This document shows, one piece after another, positions 1 through 7,660 of a DNA stretch of 9,751 bases. Where the stretch lies: the NCBI GenBank assembly GCA_947461645.1, contig CANHMN010000050.1:1-9751 (forward strand). The letters run 5' to 3'. A program made the translations under genes and the position numbers. How positions within the stretch are numbered: position 1 is the stretch's first letter; the number at the start of each line of letters is the position of its first letter. The DNA comes from Chitinophagaceae bacterium (GTDB lineage Bacteria > Bacteroidota > Bacteroidia > Chitinophagales > Chitinophagaceae). The notes under the pieces are model-generated. The model did not search any database. It had not been told where the DNA came from and saw nothing but the letters and a program-made list of their open reading frames with translations.

Positions 1-863
1 CCTTAACCGATCAGCAATCGGCGCTTGATAAAGGTAATATTGCAGGTATCTTATCCATCTATTCAAATAAAAATGCTAATGATTGTCCCTATACGGTTCA
101 ACTTAAAACATCTACCTCTTCAAATGACAAATGGCCACAGCTAAAAATGCTGATTGACAATACCATTAATGTTGTTAGCAATGATATTTACAAAGACAGA
201 CAAGCTTATGCACGTTTTAATTTTGATCCTTCCAAAGATGTTGCAAAGGTTAGAGAATACAAAACCATTGATTTTATCTTGCCGGGACAGTTGGGGTTTT
301 CTTTGTTAAGCGCAGGCGTTTTTGGTGTAGCATTTATGTTTTTTAACCTCAGAAACACCTTGGTATTAAAACGTTTTTTCGCCACGCCCATCAACAGAAC
401 CTTTATTATTTTAGGTGAAGGCTTAAGTAGGGTTATTTTTCAATTGATAACTGCAGTGGTAATAATTACTGTTGGCTATTTCTTCTTTGGGTTTACACTT
501 ATTCATGGCTTCCGTACTTTTTTTGACATGATGGGGTTGAGCTTTATTGGGTTATTGGTATTCATGGGATTCGGATTTATTGTTAGTGGAATGGCAAAAT
601 CCGACAGCACCATTCCACCTTTTGCAAATCTGATTACATTGCCACAGTTCTTGTTGGGTGGCACCTTCTTTTCGGTTGAGGCCTTTCCAAAATGGTTGCA
701 ACCTATTTCAAAGGCACTTCCTCTTACTCATTTGAATGCAGCACTCAGAGATGTTGCTTTTGAAGGACAATCTCTATGGCAAGTAAAAAATGAAATCGGT
801 ATACTTTTATTGTGGGGAATAGGAGCCTATTTCTTTGCTGTCAGGGTTTTTAAATGGGAGTAA
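1..863 (+). CDS. ABC-2 type transporter permease, partial (5' end outside window)
   Basis: The frame is open from the first bases of the window, so this is the C-terminal 286 or so residues of a longer protein; the first Met, at 147, is internal. The opening part (DQQSALDKGNIAGILSIYS and onward) looks like the extracytoplasmic loop that follows the first membrane helix in ABC-2 permeases. After it come five hydrophobic segments, at about residues 93-118, 133-164, 172-197, 203-229 and 264-286 of the visible part. Before the last helix lies the family's typical stretch LLGGTFFSVEAFPKWLQPIS followed by LPLTHLNAALRD. Such permeases pair with an ATPase to move drugs, polysaccharides or lipids across the inner membrane. 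The ATPase is presumably upstream, out of view, and the substrate cannot be told from this fragment. The family call is firm. Confidence 0.88.
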   Translation, partial: LTDQQSALDKGNIAGILSIYSNKNANDCPYTVQLKTSTSSNDKWPQLKMLIDNTINVVSNDIYKDRQAYARFNFDPSKDVAKVREYKTIDFILPGQLGFSLLSAGVFGVAFMFFNLRNTLVLKRFFATPINRTFIILGEGLSRVIFQLITAVVIITVGYFFFGFTLIHGFRTFFDMMGLSFIGLLVFMGFGFIVSGMAKSDSTIPPFANLITLPQFLLGGTFFSVEAFPKWLQPISKALPLTHLNAALRDVAFEGQSLWQVKNEIGILLLWGIGAYFFAVRVFKWE

Positions 864-869
864 GATTAT

Positions 870-2069
870 TTAAATTGGCAAACATATTTTTCCCATGCTG
901 ATATTGGGTTGTTGATTGTTGTCATCAAAAGTTTTTTCGTTGCCGGATAAGGTTTCATTGGCCAGCAGTGCAAATAACACAGCTTCCTTGGCATCAGGAT
1001 GAATAGGCCAATGGGCGGAGTCACTAATTTTTCCATTCGGCAATTGTTTGATGATCTGGTTGATTAACGTTTTATTGTACAGCCCACCTCCGCTGATGAA
1101 TAGTTCAAATTCTTCTTCCTGAGTCATTGTTTTTTTTATGACATCACTTATAGTAAGGGCTGTTAGAAGATTCAACGTGGCTAAAACATCTTCAGGCAAA
1201 ATATTGTTGAGTTTGCATTTTGTTATTCCCGATTCAATAAAATCCAAATGGAAACTTTCTGTCCCTGTTGTTTTGGGAAAGGCCGTAGTAAAGAAATGGT
1301 GTTGCAGCCATTCATGTAAAAGTTCCGGTACTATTTTTCCTGTAGCGGCAAGTTCGCCATTATAATCAAATTGTTTTTCCGTATAATTTTTTCTGATCCA
1401 GGCATCCATCAAACAATTTCCGGGTCCGGTATCCGATGCTATCACTTCCTTAAACTCGCAATTGGCAGGCAGATAAGTGATGTTGGCAATTCCTCCAATG
1501 TTGAGGAGTATTCTCGGCAGTTCAGCATTTCTAAAAATTAAAAAGTCTCCATAAGATACCAATGGCGCTCCTTCACCGCCATGCGCCACATGTTTTTGCC
1601 TGAAATCGCTAATGGTGATAATCCCTGTTGTTGTTGCAATATGATCTCCATCACCCAATTGTAAAGTTGCATTGGACATTTCTTTTTGTTGGTGAAGAGT
1701 TACAGGAGCATGAAATACCGTTTGTCCATGGCTTGCAATGACATCTATATTTTCTTTGCGCATCCCCCAGTTTTTCAAAGCCGTGTTTATAAGATTTGCA
1801 TGAACTTGAGCGATTTGAACATTCAACAAAGTCATGTCCATTAATGAGGTATGGGAAGCTGAAACCATTCTGCGAATATTATCCTGAAAAGATGCAGGGT
1901 AAGGAAGGGTGCAATATTTAAGCAGACTTACTTTGGTGTCCTTTCCGGATCCTTCTATCTTACAGCAAGCGATGTCAAGTCCGTCAAGCGAAGTTCCACT
2001 CATCAAACCAAGTATGGTTTTTGTTTTTTTTTGGCTGATTTCGTGTAGTTTGTCAATTGCTGATTTCAT
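870..2069 (-). CDS. anmK: Anhydro-N-acetylmuramic acid kinase AnmK
   Basis: A 399-residue ASKHA-fold sugar kinase of peptidoglycan recycling. It opens and phosphorylates 1,6-anhydroMurNAc with ATP to give MurNAc-6-phosphate in the cytoplasm. Visible signatures are GLMSGTSLDG (21-30, phosphate loop), SHGQTVFH (113-120), DFRQKHVAHGGEGAPL (155-170), NIGGIANIT (190-198), SDTGPGNCLMDAW (212-224), ISGGG (325-329) and a C-terminal KEAVLFALLAN (361-371). D213 in SDTGPGN matches the catalytic Asp known from the Pseudomonas enzyme, by my alignment from memory. His160 stands where many homologues have Asp (RRDVAxGGQGAPL). The protein is about 30 residues longer than proteobacterial AnmK, partly through a longer N-terminus before the phosphate loop. 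It is the last gene of the minus-strand run, 53 nt after queG, and no MurQ or AmpG partner is in view. Confidence 0.93.
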   Translation of the reverse strand: MKSAIDKLHEISQKKTKTILGLMSGTSLDGLDIACCKIEGSGKDTKVSLLKYCTLPYPASFQDNIRRMVSASHTSLMDMTLLNVQIAQVHANLINTALKNWGMRKENIDVIASHGQTVFHAPVTLHQQKEMSNATLQLGDGDHIATTTGIITISDFRQKHVAHGGEGAPLVSYGDFLIFRNAELPRILLNIGGIANITYLPANCEFKEVIASDTGPGNCLMDAWIRKNYTEKQFDYNGELAATGKIVPELLHEWLQHHFFTTAFPKTTGTESFHLDFIESGITKCKLNNILPEDVLATLNLLTALTISDVIKKTMTQEEEFELFISGGGLYNKTLINQIIKQLPNGKISDSAHWPIHPDAKEAVLFALLANETLSGNEKTFDDNNQQPNISMGKICLPI

Positions 2070-2122
2070 GTATGAATGCTATTGAAGAAGCTCTTGTTTT
2101 AGCTTCTGTTTTTTTGGATGCT

Positions 2123-3055
2123 TTATTGCTTTATAAAGGATAAATTTCTTCTTATGCCATTGAAAGAGGTTCTTTTTAATGGCGAGTCCTTGAAAATGAT
2201 TTTAAAAGACTCCTCGGTTAGTTCTTCCCAGTCCTTGTTACTAAAGCTCAAAATTTCCGGAATAGGTTTGAAAGTTTCGTTCTTGTGCGGTGTTGAAAAT
2301 CGGTTCCATGGACATACATCCTGACAAACATCACATCCGAAAAGCCAATCATCAAATTTTCCTTTCATGTTGTCAGGTATCAATGCTTCTTTCAGCTCAA
2401 TGGTAAAATAGGAAATGCATTTGCTGCCATCAATTACTTTATCAGGAAGTATAGCTTGGGTAGGACAATGGTCAATGCATTTGGTGCAACTCCCGCAATA
2501 ATCTTTTGCAAATTGATCATCATATTGCAAGTCAATGTCTACAATCAACGAAGCGATAAAGAAAAAAGAGCCGTTCTTTTTGGTGATCAGGTTTCCATTT
2601 TTTCCAATCCATCCTAACCCTGACTTTTGTGCCCAGCTTCTTTCTAATACAGGAGCGCTATCTACAAATCCTCTTCCTTCAATGGAGCCAAATTCTTTTC
2701 TTAAAGAAACTAAAAATTCGGTTAGTTTTTTTCTGATGATAATGTGGTAATCTTTTCCATACGCATATTTGGAAACTTTAGGAGAGGAGGTTAACTGATG
2801 TTCATCAGGAAAATAATTCATCAACAAGGTAATAACAGACTTAGCCCCTGGTACAAGTTTTCGCGGATCTATCCTCAGGTCGAAATGGTTTTGCATGTAT
2901 TGCATATTGCCATTCATCCCTTTGCTTAGCCACTGTTCAAGCCTCTTGGCATCTTCATCTAACTGAACTGCTTTTGCAATGCCGCAGTAATCAAACCCTA
3001 GTTCGGCTGCTATTTGTTTGATAAACGAAGTGCGGTAGGCCAAAATATTATTCAA
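2123..3055 (-). CDS. queG: Epoxyqueuosine reductase QueG
   Basis: A 310-residue cobalamin-dependent iron-sulfur enzyme that reduces epoxyqueuosine to queuosine, the last step of the modification at wobble position 34 of GUN tRNAs. The two 4Fe-4S sites are clear: [12 protein letters not shown] (C187, C190, C193, C197), C213, and [12 protein letters not shown] (C241, C244, C248). The family's [20 protein letters not shown] lies at 132-151, with D132 as the likely proton donor, and the C-terminal [14 protein letters not shown] is typical. It ends soon after that motif and so lacks the HEAT-like tail of longer QueG proteins. The start appears to be TTG at 3055: an in-frame TAG lies about 30 nt upstream with no ATG or GTG between, and the N-terminus fits the family. 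It begins 19 nt after the stop of the upstream small membrane gene, which suggests one transcript. Confidence 0.95.
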   Translation of the reverse strand: MNNILAYRTSFIKQIAAELGFDYCGIAKAVQLDEDAKRLEQWLSKGMNGNMQYMQNHFDLRIDPRKLVPGAKSVITLLMNYFPDEHQLTSSPKVSKYAYGKDYHIIIRKKLTEFLVSLRKEFGSIEGRGFVDSAPVLERSWAQKSGLGWIGKNGNLITKKNGSFFFIASLIVDIDLQYDDQFAKDYCGSCTKCIDHCPTQAILPDKVIDGSKCISYFTIELKEALIPDNMKGKFDDWLFGCDVCQDVCPWNRFSTPHKNETFKPIPEILSFSNKDWEELTEESFKIIFKDSPLKRTSFNGIRRNLSFIKQ

Positions 3056-3074
3056 AGCGAAAATTGTTTCGAGG

Positions 3075-3428
3075 TTAATTGTTTTCTAAATGCATCTTGT
3101 GAAAAAACCTGTGAATCACCGGCGCAATCAATACTCCAAATGTGGTTAAAAAAGTTATTCCGCTAAAAAGAGCATAAACCGATGCGAACAGTTTAGCTTG
3201 TGACGTTAATGCAATGTCAGCGCCAATTATAGGACCCATGCCACTCAGAATCATAGAGGCATTCAACAAGCAATCATACCAATCAAATTCAGGAATAGTA
3301 TAATGGTAACCCAGCATGCCAATGGCTAAACTTCCCAATAAAATAAACAATGCTAATAAGGTATTGTTTCTTACCCGCTTTCGGTAAGTAGCTTTTGAGG
3401 CAAGTTGTTGTTTTCTGTGTTCGTACAT
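3075..3428 (-). CDS. Small membrane protein with channel-like helix-loop-helix, function unknown
   Basis: A 117-residue protein with a basic, Arg/Lys-rich N-terminus (1-20), a transmembrane helix at about 22-44, an amphipathic segment ending in SGMGP (62-66), and a second transmembrane helix at about 79-104 followed by [10 protein letters not shown]. From residue 48 the layout resembles the pore half of two-helix potassium channels: an aromatic-rich pore helix, a short Gly-containing loop where TVGYGD would be, then a Gly-centred inner helix ([20 protein letters not shown]). The true selectivity filter is absent. I believe similar sequences occur as uncharacterised proteins in Bacteroidota, but I cannot name a family. 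It is the first gene of the minus-strand run with queG and anmK and is divergent from clpB. A -7 type element lies 20 nt before its ATG. Confidence 0.8.
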   Translation of the reverse strand: MYEHRKQQLASKATYRKRVRNNTLLALFILLGSLAIGMLGYHYTIPEFDWYDCLLNASMILSGMGPIIGADIALTSQAKLFASVYALFSGITFLTTFGVLIAPVIHRFFHKMHLENN

Positions 3429-3448
3429 CTGCTGATCGCAAGTTTATT

Positions 3449-3456
3449 CAAATTTA
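3449..3456 (-). promoter_or_regulatory. Candidate Bacteroidota -7 element for the minus-strand run
   Basis: On the minus strand the sequence reads TAAATTTG, an exact match to the Bacteroidota sigma-A -7 consensus TAnnTTTG, 20 nt upstream of the ATG of the small membrane protein gene. No good -33 TTG is seen about 19 nt further upstream, so the call rests on the -7 element and its position. It would drive the small membrane gene, queG and anmK. Confidence 0.5.
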
Positions 3457-3611
3457 AGCGCATTTATTCATTCTAACTTCTTGTGTGTAATTTTTGCAGA
3501 TGTACTGCTCAAATGCTGAAACTTAGTCAGGTTTATGCTTCTTCAAATGTCAAAATCGCATGTTTTGTAAATTGGTTAAACATTTGTCACTATAGCATTA
3601 AACGATCAATT

Positions 3612-6215
3612 ATGAATTTCAGCAATTATACTATCAAAGCAACAGAGGTTGTTCAAAAGGCTATGCAATTGTCTTTTGATACTAAAAATTCAAATATTGA
3701 AACAACGCATTTGTTGAAGGCCCTGCTTGATATGAATGATACACCAATCGATTTTCTGTTGAAGAAAAACAATGTGGTGGTAAACCTGCTTGAGTCAAAA
3801 GCAGTTGATTTAATTAACAAGCTGCCGATAATTTCAGGCGATTCCTCTCAAAGTTTAACTCGGGAAGCAAATGCTTGCCTAATGCGATCTGTTTCCAATA
3901 CTAAAATTTTCAATGATGAATTCGTAACACCCGAACATATTCTTTTGGCTCTTTTACAGGGCAATGATTCCATCGGATCTTTGCTAAAAGATGCAGGGCT
4001 TAATGAAAAAGGCTTGATAGCTGCAATTAAAGAACTCAGAAAGGGCACTACCGTTTCTTCTCAAACACAGGAAACTTCAGTACAATCGTTGAGTAAGTAT
4101 GCAAAGAATTTAAACGAACTGGCCCAAATAGGTAAGCTGGATCCTGTGATCGGCAGAGATGAAGAAATCAGAAGAACACTCCACATCCTCAGCCGAAGAA
4201 CCAAAAATAATCCCATTTTGGTTGGTGAGCCCGGTGTTGGTAAAACTGCTATTGCAGAAGGTCTTGCTATGCGTATCGTAAATGGTGATGTGCCTGAAAA
4301 CCTTCAGTCTAAAATAATTTATGCCTTGGATATGGGCCAGCTCATTGCAGGTGCAAAATACAAAGGCGAATTTGAAGAGCGCTTAAAGGCTGTTGTAAAA
4401 GAAGTGGTGTCAAGTGATGGAAACATCATACTTTTCATTGATGAAATTCATACCCTTGTTGGCGCCGGTGGAGGAGATGGAGCCATGGACGCGGCCAACA
4501 TTCTCAAGCCTGCATTGGCAAGAGGGGAATTGCGTGCCGTAGGTGCTACAACGCTCAATGAATACCAAAAGTATTTTGAGAAAGACAAAGCCCTTGAAAG
4601 ACGTTTCCAAAAAGTTTTGATTGAGGAGCCGGGTATTGAAGATGCAATCTCCATCCTTAGAGGAATCAAAGATAAATACGAAACCTACCATCATGTTCGC
4701 ATTAAAGACGAAGCCATTATTGCTGCCGTTGAAATGTCTAACAGATACATCAACGACAGGTTTCTACCGGATAAAGCAATTGATCTGATTGACGAAAGTG
4801 CTGCAAAACTTAGGTTGGAAATGAATTCCATGCCTGAAGAACTCGATACACTTGAAAGACAAATTAGACAACTCGAAATTGAAAGAGAAGCAATTAAGCG
4901 TGAACACGATGAAGCCAAGCTGAAAGAACTTAATACTGAAATTGCAAACCTGACAGTTGAACGCGATACGTATAAATCCAAATGGCAGGCAGAAAAAGAA
5001 ATTGTTGATCAAATTCAACAGTCCAAAGCTGAAATAGAATCTCTCAAAATTGAGGCTGAACAAGCAGAGAGAAATGGTGATTATGGAAAGGTTGCCGAAA
5101 TTAGGTATGGAAGAGTGAAGGAAAAAGAAATCAGCATATCAGCACTTACCAATCAACTCGATGAGCTTTCTGAAAAAAGAATGCTTAAAGAAGAAGTTGA
5201 TGCTGAAGATATTGCAGAAAGCATTGCAAAAGCAACCGGGATTCCCGTTTCAAAAATGATGCAAAGCGACAGGGAGAAATTATTGTTTTTGGAGGATGAG
5301 CTTCACAAAAGGGTAGTGGGTCAGCACGAGGCTATTGAAGCAGTATCAGATGCCATTAGAAGAAGTCGCGCCGGTTTGCAAGATGTGGGTAAACCAATTG
5401 GTTCATTTATCTTTTTAGGATCCACAGGAGTTGGAAAGACTGAACTGGCCAAAGCCCTTGCTGAGTATTTATTTGATGATGAATCCATGATGACCAGAAT
5501 AGACATGAGTGAGTACCAGGAAAAGCATGCTGTAAGCAGGTTGGTTGGCGCACCTCCGGGATATGTGGGTTATGATGAAGGGGGGCAACTAACAGAAGCA
5601 GTAAGAAGAAAACCCTATTCAGTAGTATTGTTTGATGAAATTGAGAAAGCTCATCCCGATGTTTTCAATATTCTTTTACAGGTATTGGATGATGGCAGAC
5701 TTACTGATAATAAAGGCCGGGTGGTCAATTTTAAAAACACCATCATCATCATGACAAGCAACCTTGGCAGCGATATCATTCAAAGCAATTTTGAAAAAGT
5801 AAATGAGAAAAATAAAGACCAGATTGTTGAAGAAACAAGAATAGAATTAATCTCTTTACTTAAACAAACTATACGGCCTGAATTTCTAAATCGAATAGAT
5901 GAGACCATCATGTTTCAGCCCCTGATGAAGTCAGATATCAAGAACATTATTTCCATTCAACTGCAACAATTGAAATCCGTGTTGGCCAAAAATGACATTG
6001 ATATTCAATTCAGTGAATATGCTCTTGATTACCTCGCAGAAAATGGTTTTGATCCTCAATTTGGTGCAAGGCCATTGAAAAGATTAATCCAAAAGCAAAT
6101 CATCAATGCGCTAAGTAAGAAGATACTATCAGGGGAGATTCAAAAAAGCCATAGAATTCTTATCGACGTTTTTGATGGTGTTGTTGTATTTAGAAATGAA
6201 AATTCGAAAGCTTAA
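3612..6215 (+). CDS. clpB: ATP-dependent chaperone ClpB (Hsp100 disaggregase)
   Basis: An 867-residue AAA+ disaggregase that, with DnaK, threads aggregated proteins through a hexameric pore in the cytoplasm. Order of parts: Clp N-domain (1-145); NBD1 with Walker A GEPGVGKT (205-212), pore-loop KYKGEFEE around Y250, Walker B ILFIDE (273-278) and arginine fingers R330/R331; a coiled-coil M-domain (about 400-540) including WQAEKE and [19 protein letters not shown]2 with Walker A GSTGVGKT (603-610), pore-loop [13 protein letters not shown] (Y651), Walker B VVLFDE (671-676), R755 in [10 protein letters not shown] and sensor-2 GARPLKR (818-824). The M-domain marks it as ClpB rather than ClpA or ClpC. 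The ATG at 3612 was preferred to an in-frame GTG at 3483, because the family starts at MNFSNYT and the 43 extra residues are Cys-rich and unrelated. I see no CIRCE or HAIR heat-shock operator upstream. Confidence 0.97.
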   Translation: MNFSNYTIKATEVVQKAMQLSFDTKNSNIETTHLLKALLDMNDTPIDFLLKKNNVVVNLLESKAVDLINKLPIISGDSSQSLTREANACLMRSVSNTKIFNDEFVTPEHILLALLQGNDSIGSLLKDAGLNEKGLIAAIKELRKGTTVSSQTQETSVQSLSKYAKNLNELAQIGKLDPVIGRDEEIRRTLHILSRRTKNNPILVGEPGVGKTAIAEGLAMRIVNGDVPENLQSKIIYALDMGQLIAGAKYKGEFEERLKAVVKEVVSSDGNIILFIDEIHTLVGAGGGDGAMDAANILKPALARGELRAVGATTLNEYQKYFEKDKALERRFQKVLIEEPGIEDAISILRGIKDKYETYHHVRIKDEAIIAAVEMSNRYINDRFLPDKAIDLIDESAAKLRLEMNSMPEELDTLERQIRQLEIEREAIKREHDEAKLKELNTEIANLTVERDTYKSKWQAEKEIVDQIQQSKAEIESLKIEAEQAERNGDYGKVAEIRYGRVKEKEISISALTNQLDELSEKRMLKEEVDAEDIAESIAKATGIPVSKMMQSDREKLLFLEDELHKRVVGQHEAIEAVSDAIRRSRAGLQDVGKPIGSFIFLGSTGVGKTELAKALAEYLFDDESMMTRIDMSEYQEKHAVSRLVGAPPGYVGYDEGGQLTEAVRRKPYSVVLFDEIEKAHPDVFNILLQVLDDGRLTDNKGRVVNFKNTIIIMTSNLGSDIIQSNFEKVNEKNKDQIVEETRIELISLLKQTIRPEFLNRIDETIMFQPLMKSDIKNIISIQLQQLKSVLAKNDIDIQFSEYALDYLAENGFDPQFGARPLKRLIQKQIINALSKKILSGEIQKSHRILIDVFDGVVVFRNENSKA

Positions 6216-6228
6216 CATTTTATTAAGG

Positions 6229-6250
6229 ATGATAATGGATTGATTATCAT
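6229..6250. repeat. Perfect 8-bp inverted repeat, loop of 6, just after clpB
   Basis: ATGATAAT (6229-6236), loop GGATTG, ATTATCAT (6243-6250), beginning 14 nt after the clpB stop. No continuous T-run follows, so it is a poor intrinsic terminator. The right arm and loop cover the -33 position of the candidate promoter at 6240-6270, so an operator is possible. A weak 3' hairpin is the alternative. Confidence 0.55.
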
Positions 6251-6270
6251 ATTATTGCGAATAATTTTTG
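6240..6270 (+). promoter_or_regulatory. Candidate promoter for the DsbA-like gene
   Basis: TTG (6240-6242), 19 nt spacer, then TAATTTTTG (6262-6270). This resembles the Bacteroidota -33 TTG / -7 TAnnTTTG promoter, with one extra T in the -7 box. It would give a leader of roughly 140 nt before the ATG at 6420. Confidence 0.45.
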
Positions 6271-6345
6271 CGGATTAGAACACAATCATTTAGAATACTA
6301 TCCAAAAAAAACTATCTTCACCGCAACCGTTAATGATTAATAGCG

Positions 6346-6362
6346 ATTTTGTTAAACAAAAT
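6346..6362. repeat. 17-bp palindrome upstream of the DsbA-like gene
   Basis: ATTTTGTT (6346-6353), central A, AACAAAAT (6355-6362), a perfect dyad with 8-bp arms. It lies 57 nt before the ATG at 6420, downstream of the candidate promoter, where a repressor site or leader element could sit. TTGTTAAA within it recurs directly at 6373-6380, 24 nt on. The region is AT-rich, so chance is a real alternative. Confidence 0.45.
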
Positions 6363-6419
6363 GCGCCTTTTATTGTTAAATTATTGTACTGAAATTTTTT
6401 ATTCTTAACATTCGACTCA

Positions 6420-7154
6420 ATGGCATTCAAAAAAGAAATTGTAGATATAATAGAACCAAAAGATGTATTTGTAGGTAATCCTAAGGCAGAAGTTACCTTG
6501 GAGGAGTTTGGAGAGTACGAAAGTGAGGTTTGCGCCAAGGCCAATGAGGTTGTTAAAGAACTGCTTCAAAAATATGATGGTAAGATTCGTTTTAATTTCC
6601 GTCATTTCCCTTTAACTAAAATTCACCAAAGAAGTTTGAAGGCAGGAGAAGCTGCTGTGGCTACAGCGCAAGAAGGCAAGTTCTGGGAAATGCATAATAT
6701 TCTTTTTGCCAATAGAAGAAATCTTGGCACTACCAGTCTAAAATTGCACTCAAAAGAAGCTGGTGTGAAAAGCAAGAAATTCCTTGATGATTTGGTGAAC
6801 GCAACTTATGGTTGGCAGGTACAAGGCGATTTAAAAGAAGGATTAAACAGAGGAGTCAAAGATGTTCCTGCGTTTTTTGTCAACGGCACCCGAATACCCG
6901 GCAACCCTGGTTTTGAAGAGCTCAGCAAAGCAATCGAATCCGCGCTCAAACAAGTTTCCAAGAAAAGTACTCCTTCAGCTAGCAAAAAAGTAGAAGTGGT
7001 AAAAGCTCAAACAACAGCTAGTGCGCCTGTTACTAAAACTCCAGTAAGTACGATTAAGCAAACCAAAAAACCATCAGTAAAAGTGGTGCCTCAGAAATCA
7101 GCTAAAAAGGAGACTAAACTCACTACCAAAACTGCGGTGAAAAGTAAAAAATAA
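6420..7154 (+). CDS. DsbA/thioredoxin-fold protein with SxxC site and lysine-rich tail
   Basis: 244 residues. Residues 1-177 match the DsbA-like thioredoxin family: NPKAEVTLEEFGEYESEVC (20-38), FRHFPL (60-65), AATAQEGKFWEMHNILF as an AxxAxxQGKFWxMHxxLF motif (about 79-96), and the cis-proline segment DVPAFFVNG (148-156, P150). The usual CPYC site reads S35-E-V-C38, so the nucleophilic first cysteine is gone and the second kept. There is no signal peptide or membrane segment, so it should be cytoplasmic, unlike classical DsbA. Residues 177-244 are a low-complexity tail with about 19 Lys plus Ala/Thr/Ser/Pro/Val and only two acidic residues, resembling histone-like or nucleic-acid-binding tails. 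The function is not known; ordinary disulfide oxidation seems unlikely. It is a single-gene unit closed by a strong terminator. Confidence 0.85.
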   Translation: MAFKKEIVDIIEPKDVFVGNPKAEVTLEEFGEYESEVCAKANEVVKELLQKYDGKIRFNFRHFPLTKIHQRSLKAGEAAVATAQEGKFWEMHNILFANRRNLGTTSLKLHSKEAGVKSKKFLDDLVNATYGWQVQGDLKEGLNRGVKDVPAFFVNGTRIPGNPGFEELSKAIESALKQVSKKSTPSASKKVEVVKAQTTASAPVTKTPVSTIKQTKKPSVKVVPQKSAKKETKLTTKTAVKSKK

Positions 7155-7197
7155 AAACCTTAGAAGTCGATTAACGCAATCGAAAAATATCAACTAC

Positions 7198-7228
7198 AAA
7201 AAAAACATCCTGAGGGGATGTTTTTTTT
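7198..7228. terminator. Bidirectional intrinsic terminator
   Basis: An A8 run and CATCC (7198-7210), loop TGAGG, GGATG and a T8 run (7216-7228) form a stem of up to 13 bp. The T-run follows the GC part on one strand and the A-run gives the same on the other. It lies between the DsbA-like gene on + (stop 44 nt upstream) and the small membrane gene on - (stop 80 nt away), so it can end both transcripts. Confidence 0.88.
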
Positions 7229-7307
7229 GTTTTATGGTAAAATATATTGTAGGAAAGGAACAAGAGTTTTTCCTAATTGAATTGAAAGAGGTAAACTTTT
7301 TTGAAAA

Positions 7308-7463
7308 TTACATGAGATCCATCGCCATGGCGAAAAAAGTAACATTGAAGGGAAGTACCATTGAGCAATAACCTCCGCCAATAGAGTAAACCCAGAAGAA
7401 AGCAGCAACAGAGGCGAAGAACAACGCCCAATATAATCCTTTAGATTTGGTGGTTTTTTCCAT
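7308..7463 (-). CDS. Small conserved-looking membrane protein (51 aa), function unknown
   Basis: MEKTTKSKG is followed by one hydrophobic helix (about residues 10-31, GLYWALFFASVAAFFWVYSI) and a short tail with GGGYCSMVLPFN and FFAMAMDLM. A start at 7493 would add ten residues, but that region holds a perfect -7 promoter element (7480-7487), so the ATG at 7461-7463 is preferred. An N-terminus with several Lys before the helix, a Gly-Gly-Gly-Tyr-Cys turn and a second hydrophobic stretch suggest a short inner-membrane protein. I recall similar tiny proteins in Bacteroidota but cannot name a family. Support for a real gene comes from the promoter, the bidirectional terminator downstream and membrane-like composition. 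Confidence 0.68.
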   Translation of the reverse strand: MEKTTKSKGLYWALFFASVAAFFWVYSIGGGYCSMVLPFNVTFFAMAMDLM

Positions 7464-7479
7464 ACTTTTTATGTTTTTG

Positions 7480-7487
7480 CAAATATA
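7480..7487 (-). promoter_or_regulatory. Candidate -7 element for the 51-aa membrane protein gene
   Basis: On the minus strand the sequence reads TATATTTG, a perfect TAnnTTTG, 16 nt before the preferred ATG. No convincing -33 TTG lies at the right spacing. Its position argues against the longer upstream start at 7493. Confidence 0.5.
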
Positions 7488-7522
7488 GGCCAATGTAACT
7501 ATTACACGTAAGCTTTTACAGA

Positions 7523-7530
7523 TAAATTTG
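7523..7530 (+). promoter_or_regulatory. Candidate -7 element upstream of bamD
   Basis: TAAATTTG on the plus strand matches TAnnTTTG exactly. It is 130 nt before the bamD ATG, which would give a long leader, and the -33 position is not a clear TTG. The rest of the 197 bp before bamD shows no other feature. Confidence 0.35.
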
Positions 7531-7660
7531 AATTATGCCATTGACATTGAAGAGGTTAGGGCGCGATTGAGAGATTTTGAGGTCAACAATTTTTGCTAAA
7601 TATCTAGAATCAAGGTACCAAAGGCAGTATTTTTGAGCAAAATAGGTTATTTTCGCCTGT

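Noticed and set aside
854..896. ATGGGA/TCCCAT inverted repeat across the permease-anmK junction
   Set aside because: Arms of 6 bp with a loop of about 31 nt and no T-run at the right place; too weak for a terminator.
3488..3496. TAATTTTTG upstream of clpB as a -7 promoter box
   Set aside because: It resembles the box before the DsbA-like gene but no TTG lies about 19 nt upstream; not enough to call.
3575..3582. GTTAAACA shared by the clpB leader and the 17-bp palindrome at 6346-6362
   Set aside because: A single 8-mer in AT-rich DNA, not part of a dyad near clpB; chance is likely.
3483..3611. In-frame 43-codon N-terminal extension of clpB from a GTG at 3483
   Set aside because: The extra residues are Cys-rich and unlike ClpB, which normally starts at the MNFSNYT-like N-terminus. 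The stretch is better read as the clpB leader.
4410..5063. Several minus-strand ORFs inside clpB
   Set aside because: They mirror the clpB coding sequence on the other strand; Ser/Leu-rich composition is typical of antisense frames.
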